A DNA stretch of 38,811 bases, from the NCBI GenBank assembly GCA_938037185.1, contig CALHQK010000036.1:1-38811 (forward strand), read 5' to 3'. The position numbers and the translations under genes are program-made. Under the pieces are notes generated by a model. That model made no database searches and had not been told where the DNA came from. It saw nothing but the letters and a program-made list of their open reading frames with translations. Below are positions 32,861 through 38,811 of this stretch, piece after piece. Position 1 is the stretch's first letter. Every line of letters begins with the position of its first letter. This DNA comes from an uncultured Riemerella sp. GTDB lineage: Bacteria; Bacteroidota; Bacteroidia; Flavobacteriales; Weeksellaceae.

Positions 32861-33610
32861 TTATGTTGTTGTTTTCTCTATTTTTTTGAGATAGACAGGG
32901 ATAAGTTGGTCTAGTGCTGTCATTATTTTAGGGAAATCATTGGTTTTGATGTATCCCGCTACTTCTGGTTTTTGTGTCAAAGAAAACTGAATAAACTCTG
33001 CTACTTTCATCTCTGGAATTCCCTTGCTGACGAAATATTCCGAATCCACTCTTTCGCTTATCCATGTGGCGTTATTTTGGAATTGTTCATATTTTTCCAG
33101 TCGCTGTTTTTGTTCTTTTTTCTTCTTCCCTGCGAACAATGACGCCATATTAAAACTAATTCCCGCAGAACCAGAAATGCTTCGCACTTGTTTTTCAATG
33201 GTCTCTGTTCCCAGCGATTTTTGAATTTTAGCATTGACATCTTCTTTGTCCAGAGTTTTGGAGTCTTTGGCAAGATTTCCCGTTAGTTTCAGCCTGCTGA
33301 TAACCACTTCTTCTATTGTCACAGTGGATTTTTGCAGTCTAAAATATTTTTCTTCCTGAAAATCAGCAGATTTCACAACATGAGACACTCGGTCATAGCC
33401 TTTCTTCACAAAACGAATTTCATCTTGCAACTTCGCCGAAATAGTGAACTTTCCATTTTCATCTGTATATACTTTTTCATTGGTTTTAATATTGATAACC
33501 AATACATTACCAATGGACAAACCTTCTTCCGTCTCCACTTTTCCTGAAACACTCTGCGAAAATCCCCAAATACTGAAAAAAAGTGCCGTTATGTATATTA
33601 TTTTATTCAT
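32861..33610 (-). CDS. CarboxypepD_reg-like secreted protein, tandem copy 2
   Basis: 249 residues with a signal peptide (about 1-18). Residues 20-108 form a carboxypeptidase regulatory-like beta-sandwich: V-S-G-K-V-E-T-E-E-G, then V-Y-T-D-E-N-G-K-F-T-I and R-F-V-K-K-G-Y-D-R-V-S-H-V-V-K-S-A-D-F. The rest (about 110-249) is helical, charged and of unknown fold, with a K-K-K-K-E-Q-K-Q-R-L stretch and Y-F-V-S-K-G-I. It is a paralogue of the gene just upstream, overlapping it by 8 bases. In many Bacteroidetes proteins this domain sits at the N-terminus of outer-membrane receptors; here it stands without a barrel. Function unknown. Confidence 0.7.
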   Translation of the reverse strand: MNKIIYITALFFSIWGFSQSVSGKVETEEGLSIGNVLVINIKTNEKVYTDENGKFTISAKLQDEIRFVKKGYDRVSHVVKSADFQEEKYFRLQKSTVTIEEVVISRLKLTGNLAKDSKTLDKEDVNAKIQKSLGTETIEKQVRSISGSAGISFNMASLFAGKKKKEQKQRLEKYEQFQNNATWISERVDSEYFVSKGIPEMKVAEFIQFSLTQKPEVAGYIKTNDFPKIMTALDQLIPVYLKKIEKTTT

Positions 33611-34367
33611 TTTTCTTGTCTATATTATTAGTTTCCAATCTTTTATGATAAATTGGAAACATTTCTTCCAAAATCATCATAATTTGAGTCTGATTACCAG
33701 TTTTCATGTGTTTTTTAATTTCTGATTTTTCAATGATAGAAAACTCTAAAAACTCATGAATTCTCTCACTCGAAATTTTATTTTCTATAAAATATTCTTC
33801 TCCTAAAAGGTCTTTCACCTGCAAGATATCAGCCTGCATTTCTTCATATTTATAGCGGGTTTTCTTTCTCCGCGCATTCCCTGTCATCAACTCCTCAAAG
33901 GCGTTTATATCAAATGCAATCGCTATAGGAATGGGCGCTATTTTAAGAACATCTTTCCATTTTGCTGGTTTAGGTTTAAACACTGTTCCTTTCTTCACAG
34001 TAGGAACTTCTATATCCTTTTTCAGTTTGTCTATTTTACTTTTTGGAATTATAACTACTTCATTTATAATAGTTTCAGATTTCCTCATTTGCAGTGAAAT
34101 GTGTTTGTCAAAATCTGCAGATTTCACGATATGAGATATCCTATCATAACCTTTTTTAACGAAACGAAACTCATCCGAAATATTTGCAGTTATCTTAAAC
34201 TCCCCATTATTGTTGGTATACACCTGCTCTTTATTTCTCATGTTAATTACCAGAACCTGCTCCAGCGCTATTCCTTCTTCTGTGGTTACCTTTCCAGAGA
34301 AAATTTGCTGAGCAGAAATCCGAATCGTAAAAAAGAAAATACAAAATAAAATTTTCAGCTTTTTCAT
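33603..34367 (-). CDS. CarboxypepD_reg-like secreted protein, tandem copy 1
   Basis: 254 residues, signal peptide about 1-19. The N-terminal beta-sandwich (21-106) is near-identical in pattern to the downstream copy: S-G-K-V-T-T-E-E-G, V-Y-T-N-N-N-G-E-F-K-I and R-F-V-K-K-G-Y-D-R-I-S-H-I-V-K-S-A-D-F, ending in N-E-V-V-I. The C-terminal half (about 110-254) has a K-P-K-P-A-K-W-K-D-V linker, then F-D-I-N-A-F-E-E-L-M-T-G-N-A-R-R-K-K and M-F-P-I-Y-H-K-R-L, again matching the downstream copy (I-P-V-Y-L-K-K-I). Its ATG overlaps the stop of the methylase gene (ATGA), so the three genes appear translationally coupled. Function unknown. Confidence 0.7.
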   Translation of the reverse strand: MKKLKILFCIFFFTIRISAQQIFSGKVTTEEGIALEQVLVINMRNKEQVYTNNNGEFKITANISDEFRFVKKGYDRISHIVKSADFDKHISLQMRKSETIINEVVIIPKSKIDKLKKDIEVPTVKKGTVFKPKPAKWKDVLKIAPIPIAIAFDINAFEELMTGNARRKKTRYKYEEMQADILQVKDLLGEEYFIENKISSERIHEFLEFSIIEKSEIKKHMKTGNQTQIMMILEEMFPIYHKRLETNNIDKKNE

Positions 34368-35062
34368 TGCCCTAAAACAAATATCGCAGGAATTTTATGC
34401 AAATCTATTTCTTCTCTTTGCCATTCCTTTATGGGAAGAGTTTTTATAAATTCTTTCTCTGGATTGTTGATATCCACCGCTATGCAGAGGACTGTCTGCA
34501 GTGACAAAAACTTACACAAATCCTCCAAAAGCCTTTGGTTTCGGTAAGGTGTTTCCATAAAAATCTGCGAATATCCTGTTTCCTGCACTTGTTTTTCCAG
34601 CTGTCGGATTTTATTTTTCCGCTCATCCTTATCTATCGGAAGATAACCATGAAAAGCAAACTGCTGCCCATTAAACCCACTGGAAATCAGCGCTAAAATA
34701 ATAGAACTCGGGCCATTCACAGGAACCACTTTGATGCCGTTTTTATGCGCCCACTTTACCATAATATTCCCTGGGTCTGCGATGCACGGCAGTCCAGCTT
34801 CCGAAAGCAGTCCAAAATCCGTCCCTTTTTTCATCAGTTCTTGGGCTTCCTTTAAATCCGAAGTTTCTGAATACTTGTCAAGCAGAAATAATTTCAACTC
34901 AGATTGTTTCTTTTCAGGAGCGAAAAACTTGATAACTTTTCTCGCCGTTTTTTCATTTTCCACGAAAAAATAATCCAAGTTCATTATATATTCCTTAACA
35001 ACAGGAGCAAAATACTCAATCGGTGAATTTTCCGATAAATAGGCAGGAAGTAAAAATAGCAT
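34364..35062 (-). CDS. RsmI-like SAM-dependent methyltransferase
   Basis: 232 residues from the ATG at 35060-35062, where the family start (M-L-F-L-L-P-A-Y-L) begins; an ATG five codons earlier (to 35077) is also open. Tetrapyrrole/corrin methylase fold: E-A-G-L-P-C-I-A-D-P-G (normally E-A-G-x-P-x-I-S-D-P-G), V-P-V-N-G-P-S-S-I-I-L-A-L and F-M-E-T-P-Y-R-N (normally F-x-E-A-P-H-R). RsmI 2'-O-methylates C1402 of 16S rRNA; the altered motifs, the short N-terminal strand and the length below RsmI (about 285) point to the shorter paralogous group common in Bacteroidetes, whose target is not known to me. Confidence 0.8.
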   Translation of the reverse strand: MLFLLPAYLSENSPIEYFAPVVKEYIMNLDYFFVENEKTARKVIKFFAPEKKQSELKLFLLDKYSETSDLKEAQELMKKGTDFGLLSEAGLPCIADPGNIMVKWAHKNGIKVVPVNGPSSIILALISSGFNGQQFAFHGYLPIDKDERKNKIRQLEKQVQETGYSQIFMETPYRNQRLLEDLCKFLSLQTVLCIAVDINNPEKEFIKTLPIKEWQREEIDLHKIPAIFVLGQ

Positions 35063-35110
35063 AATATTGTGTATCAATTGATTAAATAAAAAAAGAATTT
35101 TTCAACTAAT

Positions 35111-35118
35111 CAAAGTTA
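35111..35118 (-). promoter_or_regulatory. -7 element for the methylase/CarboxypepD_reg unit
   Basis: On the minus strand this reads TAACTTTG, an exact TAnnTTTG match, giving a leader of about 45 bases to the ATG at 35062. No TTG at the expected distance. Confidence 0.45.
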
Positions 35119-35155
35119 AAAAATTCCCTTTGCGAATTATAAAATTTAATATACT

Positions 35156-35887
35156 TTAACTATTGTTTTCAGGCCAGTAGTGGCTGTCTGGATACTCTCT
35201 CTTCCCGAAAATAGCAGTCCCCACACGGATAATCGTAGAGCCCTCCTCTATCGCCGTTTCCAAATCCCCACTCATTCCCATGGACAGCTCCTTCATCTCT
35301 ACATTTGGAATATTTTCGGCTATGATTTCCTGCTGAATTTTCTTCAACAACTGAAAGCATTTTCTAACTTCTTCTATCTCAGCACTAAACAGCCCTATGG
35401 TCATTAACCCTTTGATTTTCAGCCTGTCCAAAGTCGCTACTTTCTTCACAAAATCCACCGCTTCACTTGGGTCAAGACCAAACTTACTGTCTTCATAGGA
35501 AGTATTCACTTGAATCAAAATCTCGATGGTTTTATCCTCATATTCAAGGCGTTGCTGTAGTTTTTCAGCAGCATCCCAGCGGTCTAAACTCTCTATACAC
35601 GCCACCTCTACTTTTAGAATATCTTTAATTTTATTGGTCTGAAGGTGCCCTATAAAATGCTTAGTATGAGGAACCTCCTTTAATTCTTCGTATTTATCCC
35701 TCAGCTCCTGCACTTTGTTTTCGCCTATCAAGGTTTCTCCCGTAGCCAGAGCCAGTTTTATTCTATCCGCAGGAACGGTTTTTGTCGCCAAAAGGAGTTT
35801 TACCTCTTCTGGATTTCTTCCGGCTTTTTTACAAGCCTCAGCCATTCTGCCTTTGATTTCTGCTATATTTTGTGCTATTTCGTTCAT
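35156..35887 (-). CDS. YggS/PLPBP family pyridoxal-phosphate-binding protein
   Basis: 243 residues, an alanine-racemase-type TIM barrel without the C-terminal domain. PLP-binding Lys36 lies in L-L-A-T-K-T-V-P. Also seen are I-G-E-N-K-V-Q-E (54-61), H-F-I-G-H-L-Q-T-N-K (77-86), the I-L-I-Q-V-N-T segment and the M-S-M-G-M-S-G-D-type motif (L-S-M-G-M-S-G-D) near 200. Family members carry no catalytic activity and buffer free pyridoxal phosphate; loss perturbs amino acid pools and B6 balance. It starts 5 bases after the AAA ATPase gene, so the two are probably one transcript. Confidence 0.92.
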   Translation of the reverse strand: MNEIAQNIAEIKGRMAEACKKAGRNPEEVKLLLATKTVPADRIKLALATGETLIGENKVQELRDKYEELKEVPHTKHFIGHLQTNKIKDILKVEVACIESLDRWDAAEKLQQRLEYEDKTIEILIQVNTSYEDSKFGLDPSEAVDFVKKVATLDRLKIKGLMTIGLFSAEIEEVRKCFQLLKKIQQEIIAENIPNVEMKELSMGMSGDLETAIEEGSTIIRVGTAIFGKREYPDSHYWPENNS

Positions 35888-35892
35888 TTTGG

Positions 35893-36600
35893 TTATTTTT
35901 TATTTTCTAATTCATTTATTATATTCATTTTCAAGGAAGTATGAAGATAGTCTTTAGCTTCTGCATAAGAAATTTTGTATTTTCTCTCTATATTTCTAAA
36001 TCGCTCTGGAAAATGCTGTAAATGAGCATCATAATAACTATCAAGCTGAGCATCCGAAGGCATCTCGAATTCCAATTTTATTTGGAATCGTCTCATCAGT
36101 GCTGTATCTATCAGTTCTGGGTGGTTGGTAGCAGCTATCAAAATGCTGTCTTTCGGGAAATAGTCTATCAGCTGGATAAGAGTATTTACCAAGCGCCTCA
36201 TTTCACCGACATCCTTGTCATCATTACCCCGCATTTTCCCAACTTGGTCAAACTCATCCAAAAAAAGAACCGCCTTTTCTCTTGAAGCTTTATCAAAAAC
36301 CGTTTTTAGATTTCTCCCTGTATCGCCTATTTTAGAGGAAATAAAGTTTGTTAAATCCAAAATCAAGATATTTTTGCCAAGTGCCTTTGCTACGGCCTTT
36401 GCTGCAGCCGTCTTTCCACATCCAGAATGCCCATGGAATAGGATTTTATTATCAACAGCAAAGCCATATTTATCTAATTCATCAAAAAACCGATGTTCTT
36501 TAATGACTTGTTGTACGCTCTTTCTGTTCTCCTCGCTGAGGAAAATATTTTCTAAATCTAAACTCTCTTTATCACTAATAATCAAATCAAAAGAACTCAT
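35893..36600 (-). CDS. Small AAA family ATPase of unknown role
   Basis: 235 residues from the ATG at 36598-36600. An ATG nine codons earlier is in frame, but it lies inside the dnaA terminator hairpin. A complete AAA module: Walker A G-H-S-G-C-G-K-T (57-64), Walker B L-F-L-D-E-F-D (112-118), sensor 1 Asn159 in A-A-T-N-H-P-E, and Arg-finger candidates Arg170/Arg171. The first 50 residues are a short helical N-domain; nothing is fused to the C-terminus apart from a small helical lid. Related small AAA proteins are sometimes encoded beside proteases or DNA-processing proteins, but the only neighbours here are yggS and dnaA. Target unknown. Confidence 0.8.
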   Translation of the reverse strand: MSSFDLIISDKESLDLENIFLSEENRKSVQQVIKEHRFFDELDKYGFAVDNKILFHGHSGCGKTAAAKAVAKALGKNILILDLTNFISSKIGDTGRNLKTVFDKASREKAVLFLDEFDQVGKMRGNDDKDVGEMRRLVNTLIQLIDYFPKDSILIAATNHPELIDTALMRRFQIKLEFEMPSDAQLDSYYDAHLQHFPERFRNIERKYKISYAEAKDYLHTSLKMNIINELENKK

Positions 36601-36613
36601 AACTAAAATAAAA

Positions 36614-36655
36614 AAAGGAATTCTCAAAAACTTTATAAAGTTAAGAAATTCCTTT
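36614..36655 (-). terminator. Intrinsic terminator of dnaA
   Basis: An outer 9-base stem (AAAGGAATT at 36614-36622 with 36647-36655) contains an inner perfect 14-base palindrome (36629-36642). On the minus strand it is followed by a T-rich tract. It ends dnaA transcription before the AAA ATPase gene. Confidence 0.75.
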
Positions 36656-36680
36656 GTAATATGCGTAAAAAATAATGTAT

Positions 36681-38132
36681 TTAATTAAAAATCCTCTCTT
36701 TCAGGTCTTTCAGATATTTTTTAATTTCTTTATCCACCTTAGAGACATCTTTTATCGTTTCACAAGCGTACATCACGGTCGTATGGTCTTTACCTCCCAT
36801 TTCCTCACCTATTTTGGCAAAAGTAGCATTGGTATATTCTTTTGAAAAATACATTGCAAGCTGCCTAGGCAGGGCAATTTCTCTTTTTCTGGTTTTAGAT
36901 AAAAGCTGCTCTTTACGAATTCCAAAATAATCGCAAACCACATCTTGAATATACGGAATATTGATAGTTTTTTTCTGATTTGCAGCTATTTTATTAATCG
37001 TTTCTTTTAGCAAATCAAGGCTCAAATCAGACTTATAAATCATCGAATGCGCTATAACTGAATTGATTACCCCGATAAGTTCTCTCACATTAGAATTAAC
37101 CTCCGAAGCCAGAAAATCTATCATTTCTTCGGTTAGCTTTATTCCATCTCTACTGAGTTTATCCGTGATAATTTTCTTTCTTGTGGAAAAATCCGGTGAT
37201 TTTACTTCAGCAGAAAGCCCCCATTTGAAACGGGATACAATTCTCTCCTGAATATCTTGAATATCAACAGGTGCTTTATCAGAAGTGAGAACTATCTGTT
37301 TTCCATTTTGGTGCAAATGATCAAAAATATGGAAAAACATGTCCTGCGTAGCCGATTTTCCAGAAAGGAACTGAATATCATCAATAATTAAAACATCCAC
37401 CATTTGGTAGAAATTCCCAAAATCTGTTTTGTTCTGCGACTTTGCCGCCGCTACAAACTGCTGGATAAATTTTTCCGAAGAAAGATACAAAACCACTTTC
37501 TCTGGAAATAAATTTTTCACTTCCAGCCCAATAGCATGCGCTAAATGGGTTTTTCCAACTCCTACGCCTCCGTGGATAAACAGCGGATTGAAAGAGGTTT
37601 GCCCCGGTCTGCTAGAAATAGTTTTGGCAACGGTAAAAGCAAATTTATTACTCTCTCCTTCGATGAAGTTTTCAAAAGAAAGGGCAGGATTCAGGTTGGA
37701 ATCTATATTCACTTTTTTAATTCCCGGAACTACAAAAGGATTTACCACCGAACCCGCAAAAGAAGCTGGTCTAACTTCCTGAACCTTAGGACATTGCTCT
37801 CCTCTTCCTTTATAGGTAACTTCGGTTTTATCTTTGCCTTTTTCTTTCAACTCAGATACTGAATACCAGAGCTTTACACCTTTTCCTATGTATTTTTTCA
37901 ACGCTACAGAGAGCAAAGAAAGATAGTTGTCTTCTATATATTCTTTATAAAAATCACTTGGAACGAGAAGCGTAAGATTGCCCTCTACCAAAGACAGCGG
38001 CTGGACTTTATCAAATAATAAATCAAAAGAACCTTCCAGTTTTTTCAAATCAGAACTTTCCTCCAAAGAACTCAAATTATCCCTCATAAAAAGCAGACAA
38101 TTCTCCCATATCATTTTCAAATTCTGATCCAT
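36681..38132 (-). CDS. dnaA: Chromosomal replication initiator protein DnaA
   Basis: 483 residues, full length. Domain I (about 1-85) is the helicase-loading and dimerisation domain; a linker II follows (85-140); domain III is the AAA+ core with Walker A G-G-V-G-V-G-K-T (about 186-193) and Walker B L-I-I-D-D-I-Q-F-L; domain IV carries the DnaA signature G-G-K-D-H-T-T-V-M-Y-A-C that binds DnaA boxes. It opens the chromosomal origin and can act as a transcription factor. dnaN is not adjacent, a common arrangement in Bacteroidetes, and no cluster of DnaA boxes is visible in the 159 bases upstream, so the origin may lie elsewhere. Confidence 0.97.
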   Translation of the reverse strand: MDQNLKMIWENCLLFMRDNLSSLEESSDLKKLEGSFDLLFDKVQPLSLVEGNLTLLVPSDFYKEYIEDNYLSLLSVALKKYIGKGVKLWYSVSELKEKGKDKTEVTYKGRGEQCPKVQEVRPASFAGSVVNPFVVPGIKKVNIDSNLNPALSFENFIEGESNKFAFTVAKTISSRPGQTSFNPLFIHGGVGVGKTHLAHAIGLEVKNLFPEKVVLYLSSEKFIQQFVAAAKSQNKTDFGNFYQMVDVLIIDDIQFLSGKSATQDMFFHIFDHLHQNGKQIVLTSDKAPVDIQDIQERIVSRFKWGLSAEVKSPDFSTRKKIITDKLSRDGIKLTEEMIDFLASEVNSNVRELIGVINSVIAHSMIYKSDLSLDLLKETINKIAANQKKTINIPYIQDVVCDYFGIRKEQLLSKTRKREIALPRQLAMYFSKEYTNATFAKIGEEMGGKDHTTVMYACETIKDVSKVDKEIKKYLKDLKERIFN

Positions 38133-38203
38133 GTTCTATCTTATTATTAGTTAAAAAATATTTGATTTTTTTGGTTTAAAGTCCAAACCATTTTTCGATA
38201 TGG

Positions 38204-38211
38204 CAAATATG
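38204..38211 (-). promoter_or_regulatory. Possible -7 element for dnaA
   Basis: On the minus strand this reads CATATTTG, one mismatch from TAnnTTTG, about 72 bases upstream of the dnaA ATG. No -33 TTG; weak call. Confidence 0.3.
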
Positions 38212-38237
38212 AAAAATTTAATTTTTAAAAAAAATTT

Positions 38238-38268
38238 TTGCTCTATTGGTTTTTTAAAAATATATTTG
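38238..38268 (+). promoter_or_regulatory. Promoter of the thioesterase gene
   Basis: TTG at 38238-38240, a 20-base spacer and TATATTTG at 38261-38268 match the Bacteroidetes promoter consensus. The ATG follows 23 bases later. Confidence 0.7.
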
Positions 38269-38291
38269 TATGAAGTTTAAAATTTTAACGA

Positions 38292-38705
38292 ATGATTAAC
38301 ATAATACACTCATTACGAGTTCGTTACGGAGAAACCGACCCTATGAAATATGTCTACTACGGTAACTACGCTGAGTATCTGGAAGTTGCCCGAGTTGAAC
38401 TTTTTCGTGCTATCGGAATTTCATACAATGAGATAGAAAAAAGAGGAATTTGGCTTCCCGTTTCGAAATATAAAATAAAATATATTCGCCCAGCAAAATA
38501 TGATGACCTACTCTACATCCATACCAAAATCACAAAAAAACCTACCGCAAAAATAGAATTTCAATACGAGATTTTCAATTCCGAAGGAGAAAAACTCACC
38601 GAAGCCTCCACCATTCTATTTTTCCTCGATGCGCAGACGCAAAAAATCATCCGATGCCCTGATTTTCTAATGGATTTAATAGACAAACATTGGGAAGAGG
38701 TTTAA
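38292..38705 (+). CDS. Hotdog-fold acyl-CoA thioesterase (YbgC/4-hydroxybenzoyl-CoA type)
   Basis: 137 residues, one hotdog domain. The N-terminal R-V-R-Y-G-E-T-D-P-M-K-Y-V-Y-Y-G-N-Y segment (9-26) is the family active-site region with catalytic Asp16. The Gly usually found three residues after that Asp is Lys19 here. A central helix (E-V-A-R-V-E-L-F-R) and the later strands I-K-Y-I-R-P-A-K-Y-D-D match the family. These enzymes hydrolyse short or aromatic acyl-CoA or acyl-ACP in the cytoplasm; substrate not determinable. It is divergent from dnaA, and its stop overlaps the stop of the convergent membrane protein gene. Confidence 0.85.
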   Translation: MINIIHSLRVRYGETDPMKYVYYGNYAEYLEVARVELFRAIGISYNEIEKRGIWLPVSKYKIKYIRPAKYDDLLYIHTKITKKPTAKIEFQYEIFNSEGEKLTEASTILFFLDAQTQKIIRCPDFLMDLIDKHWEEV

Positions 38706-38811
38706 TCTATTCTAAATATTTTATTGATAAAAAACACTGATAAACAGCCTATTGCATAGCACAAAATATCTTCCCACGAGAAATAATTTCCTATTATAAT
38801 ATAGGCTGGGC
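38702..38811 (-). CDS. C-terminal end of a DUF2809-like membrane protein (partial)
   Basis: Minus-strand frame entering from the right edge and ending in TAA at 38702-38704; 35 complete codons are visible. They read as a loop and a final hydrophobic helix (I-I-I-G-N-Y-F-S-W-E-D-I-L-C-Y-A-I-G, then L-S-V-F-F-I-N-K). The F-x-W-x-D-x-L-x-Y-x-x-G pattern at the end of a small membrane protein matches the C-terminus of DUF2809 proteins as I remember them; VanZ-like proteins end similarly and cannot be ruled out. The gene converges on the thioesterase gene, and the two overlap by 4 bases. Confidence 0.5.
   Translation of the reverse strand, partial: PAYIIIGNYFSWEDILCYAIGCLSVFFINKIFRID

Noticed and set aside
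35086..35145. Imperfect hairpin after yggS
   Set aside because: The pairing has several mismatches and no good T run, and it overlaps the -7 box of the methylase unit.
36215..36688. Plus-strand 157-codon frame opposite the AAA ATPase
   Set aside because: It mirrors a gene with intact Walker A, Walker B and sensor motifs; low-complexity Ser/Phe/Lys translation is typical of an antisense shadow.
36724..36736. TTATCCACC resembling a DnaA box
   Set aside because: Single copy with one mismatch, inside the coding end of dnaA, and with no partner boxes nearby; not enough for an origin.
1..38811. CRISPR array, tRNA, rRNA, insertion sequence or phage remnant
   Set aside because: No regularly spaced direct repeats, tRNA-like cloverleaf, ribosomal RNA stretch, transposase or integrase was seen on reading the window.

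Overview
The window is an AT-rich, densely coded chromosomal segment from a Flavobacteriia-type bacterium, most likely of the Weeksellaceae/Chryseobacterium group. Three lines support this. Protein content is typical of Bacteroidetes: a SIMPL protein, a PspC-PadR pair, DUF3098 between ftsX and uppP, CarboxypepD_reg-like secreted proteins, and many lipoproteins with a Cys lipobox. Most start codons lack a clear Shine-Dalgarno sequence. Several genes are preceded by the Bacteroidetes promoter consensus TAnnTTTG, in places with a TTG about 19-23 bases upstream. There are 40 protein-coding genes (two cut by the window ends). I saw no rRNA, tRNA, CRISPR array, insertion sequence, phage gene or integrase. 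No gap between genes exceeds 300 bases.

Layout. 1-5060: C-terminal half of a 5'-nucleotidase, a solo TonB C-terminal-domain protein, a SIMPL protein, dapA, and two tandem PAP2-type phosphatases. 5076-8380: a two-CBS protein, then a sugar unit (DegT-type aminotransferase, unknown secreted protein, galE). 8383-12623: the most accessory-looking part, a minus-strand cassette of a small Cys/His membrane protein, a TonB-dependent receptor resembling metal-type (ZnuD-like) receptors, and two lipoproteins that are paralogues of each other. 12650-15355: truB, uppP, DUF3098 and ftsX in one tight minus-strand run. 15486-17618: rsmA and mgtE. 17803-22122: an acetyl-CoA hydrolase/transferase-family protein, purD and guaA. 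22241-26740: a PlsC-like acyltransferase, a PspC-PadR operon, a small lipoprotein, yaaA and a YciO/YrdC protein. 26844-32623: a complete RND efflux operon (adaptor, pump, outer-membrane channel). 32861-36600: two tandem CarboxypepD_reg proteins coupled to an RsmI-like methylase, a YggS protein and a small AAA ATPase. 36681-38811: dnaA, a thioesterase and the end of a DUF2809-like membrane protein.

Most of the window is core metabolism and envelope function. The best candidates for new biology are the receptor/lipoprotein/Cys-His cassette with its perfect 20-base palindrome, the tandem pair of CarboxypepD_reg proteins with unknown C-terminal halves, and the autoregulation-like palindrome over the PadR-PspC promoter. 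I found no obvious new defence system or mobile element. All family calls come from reading motifs by eye; no database search was run.
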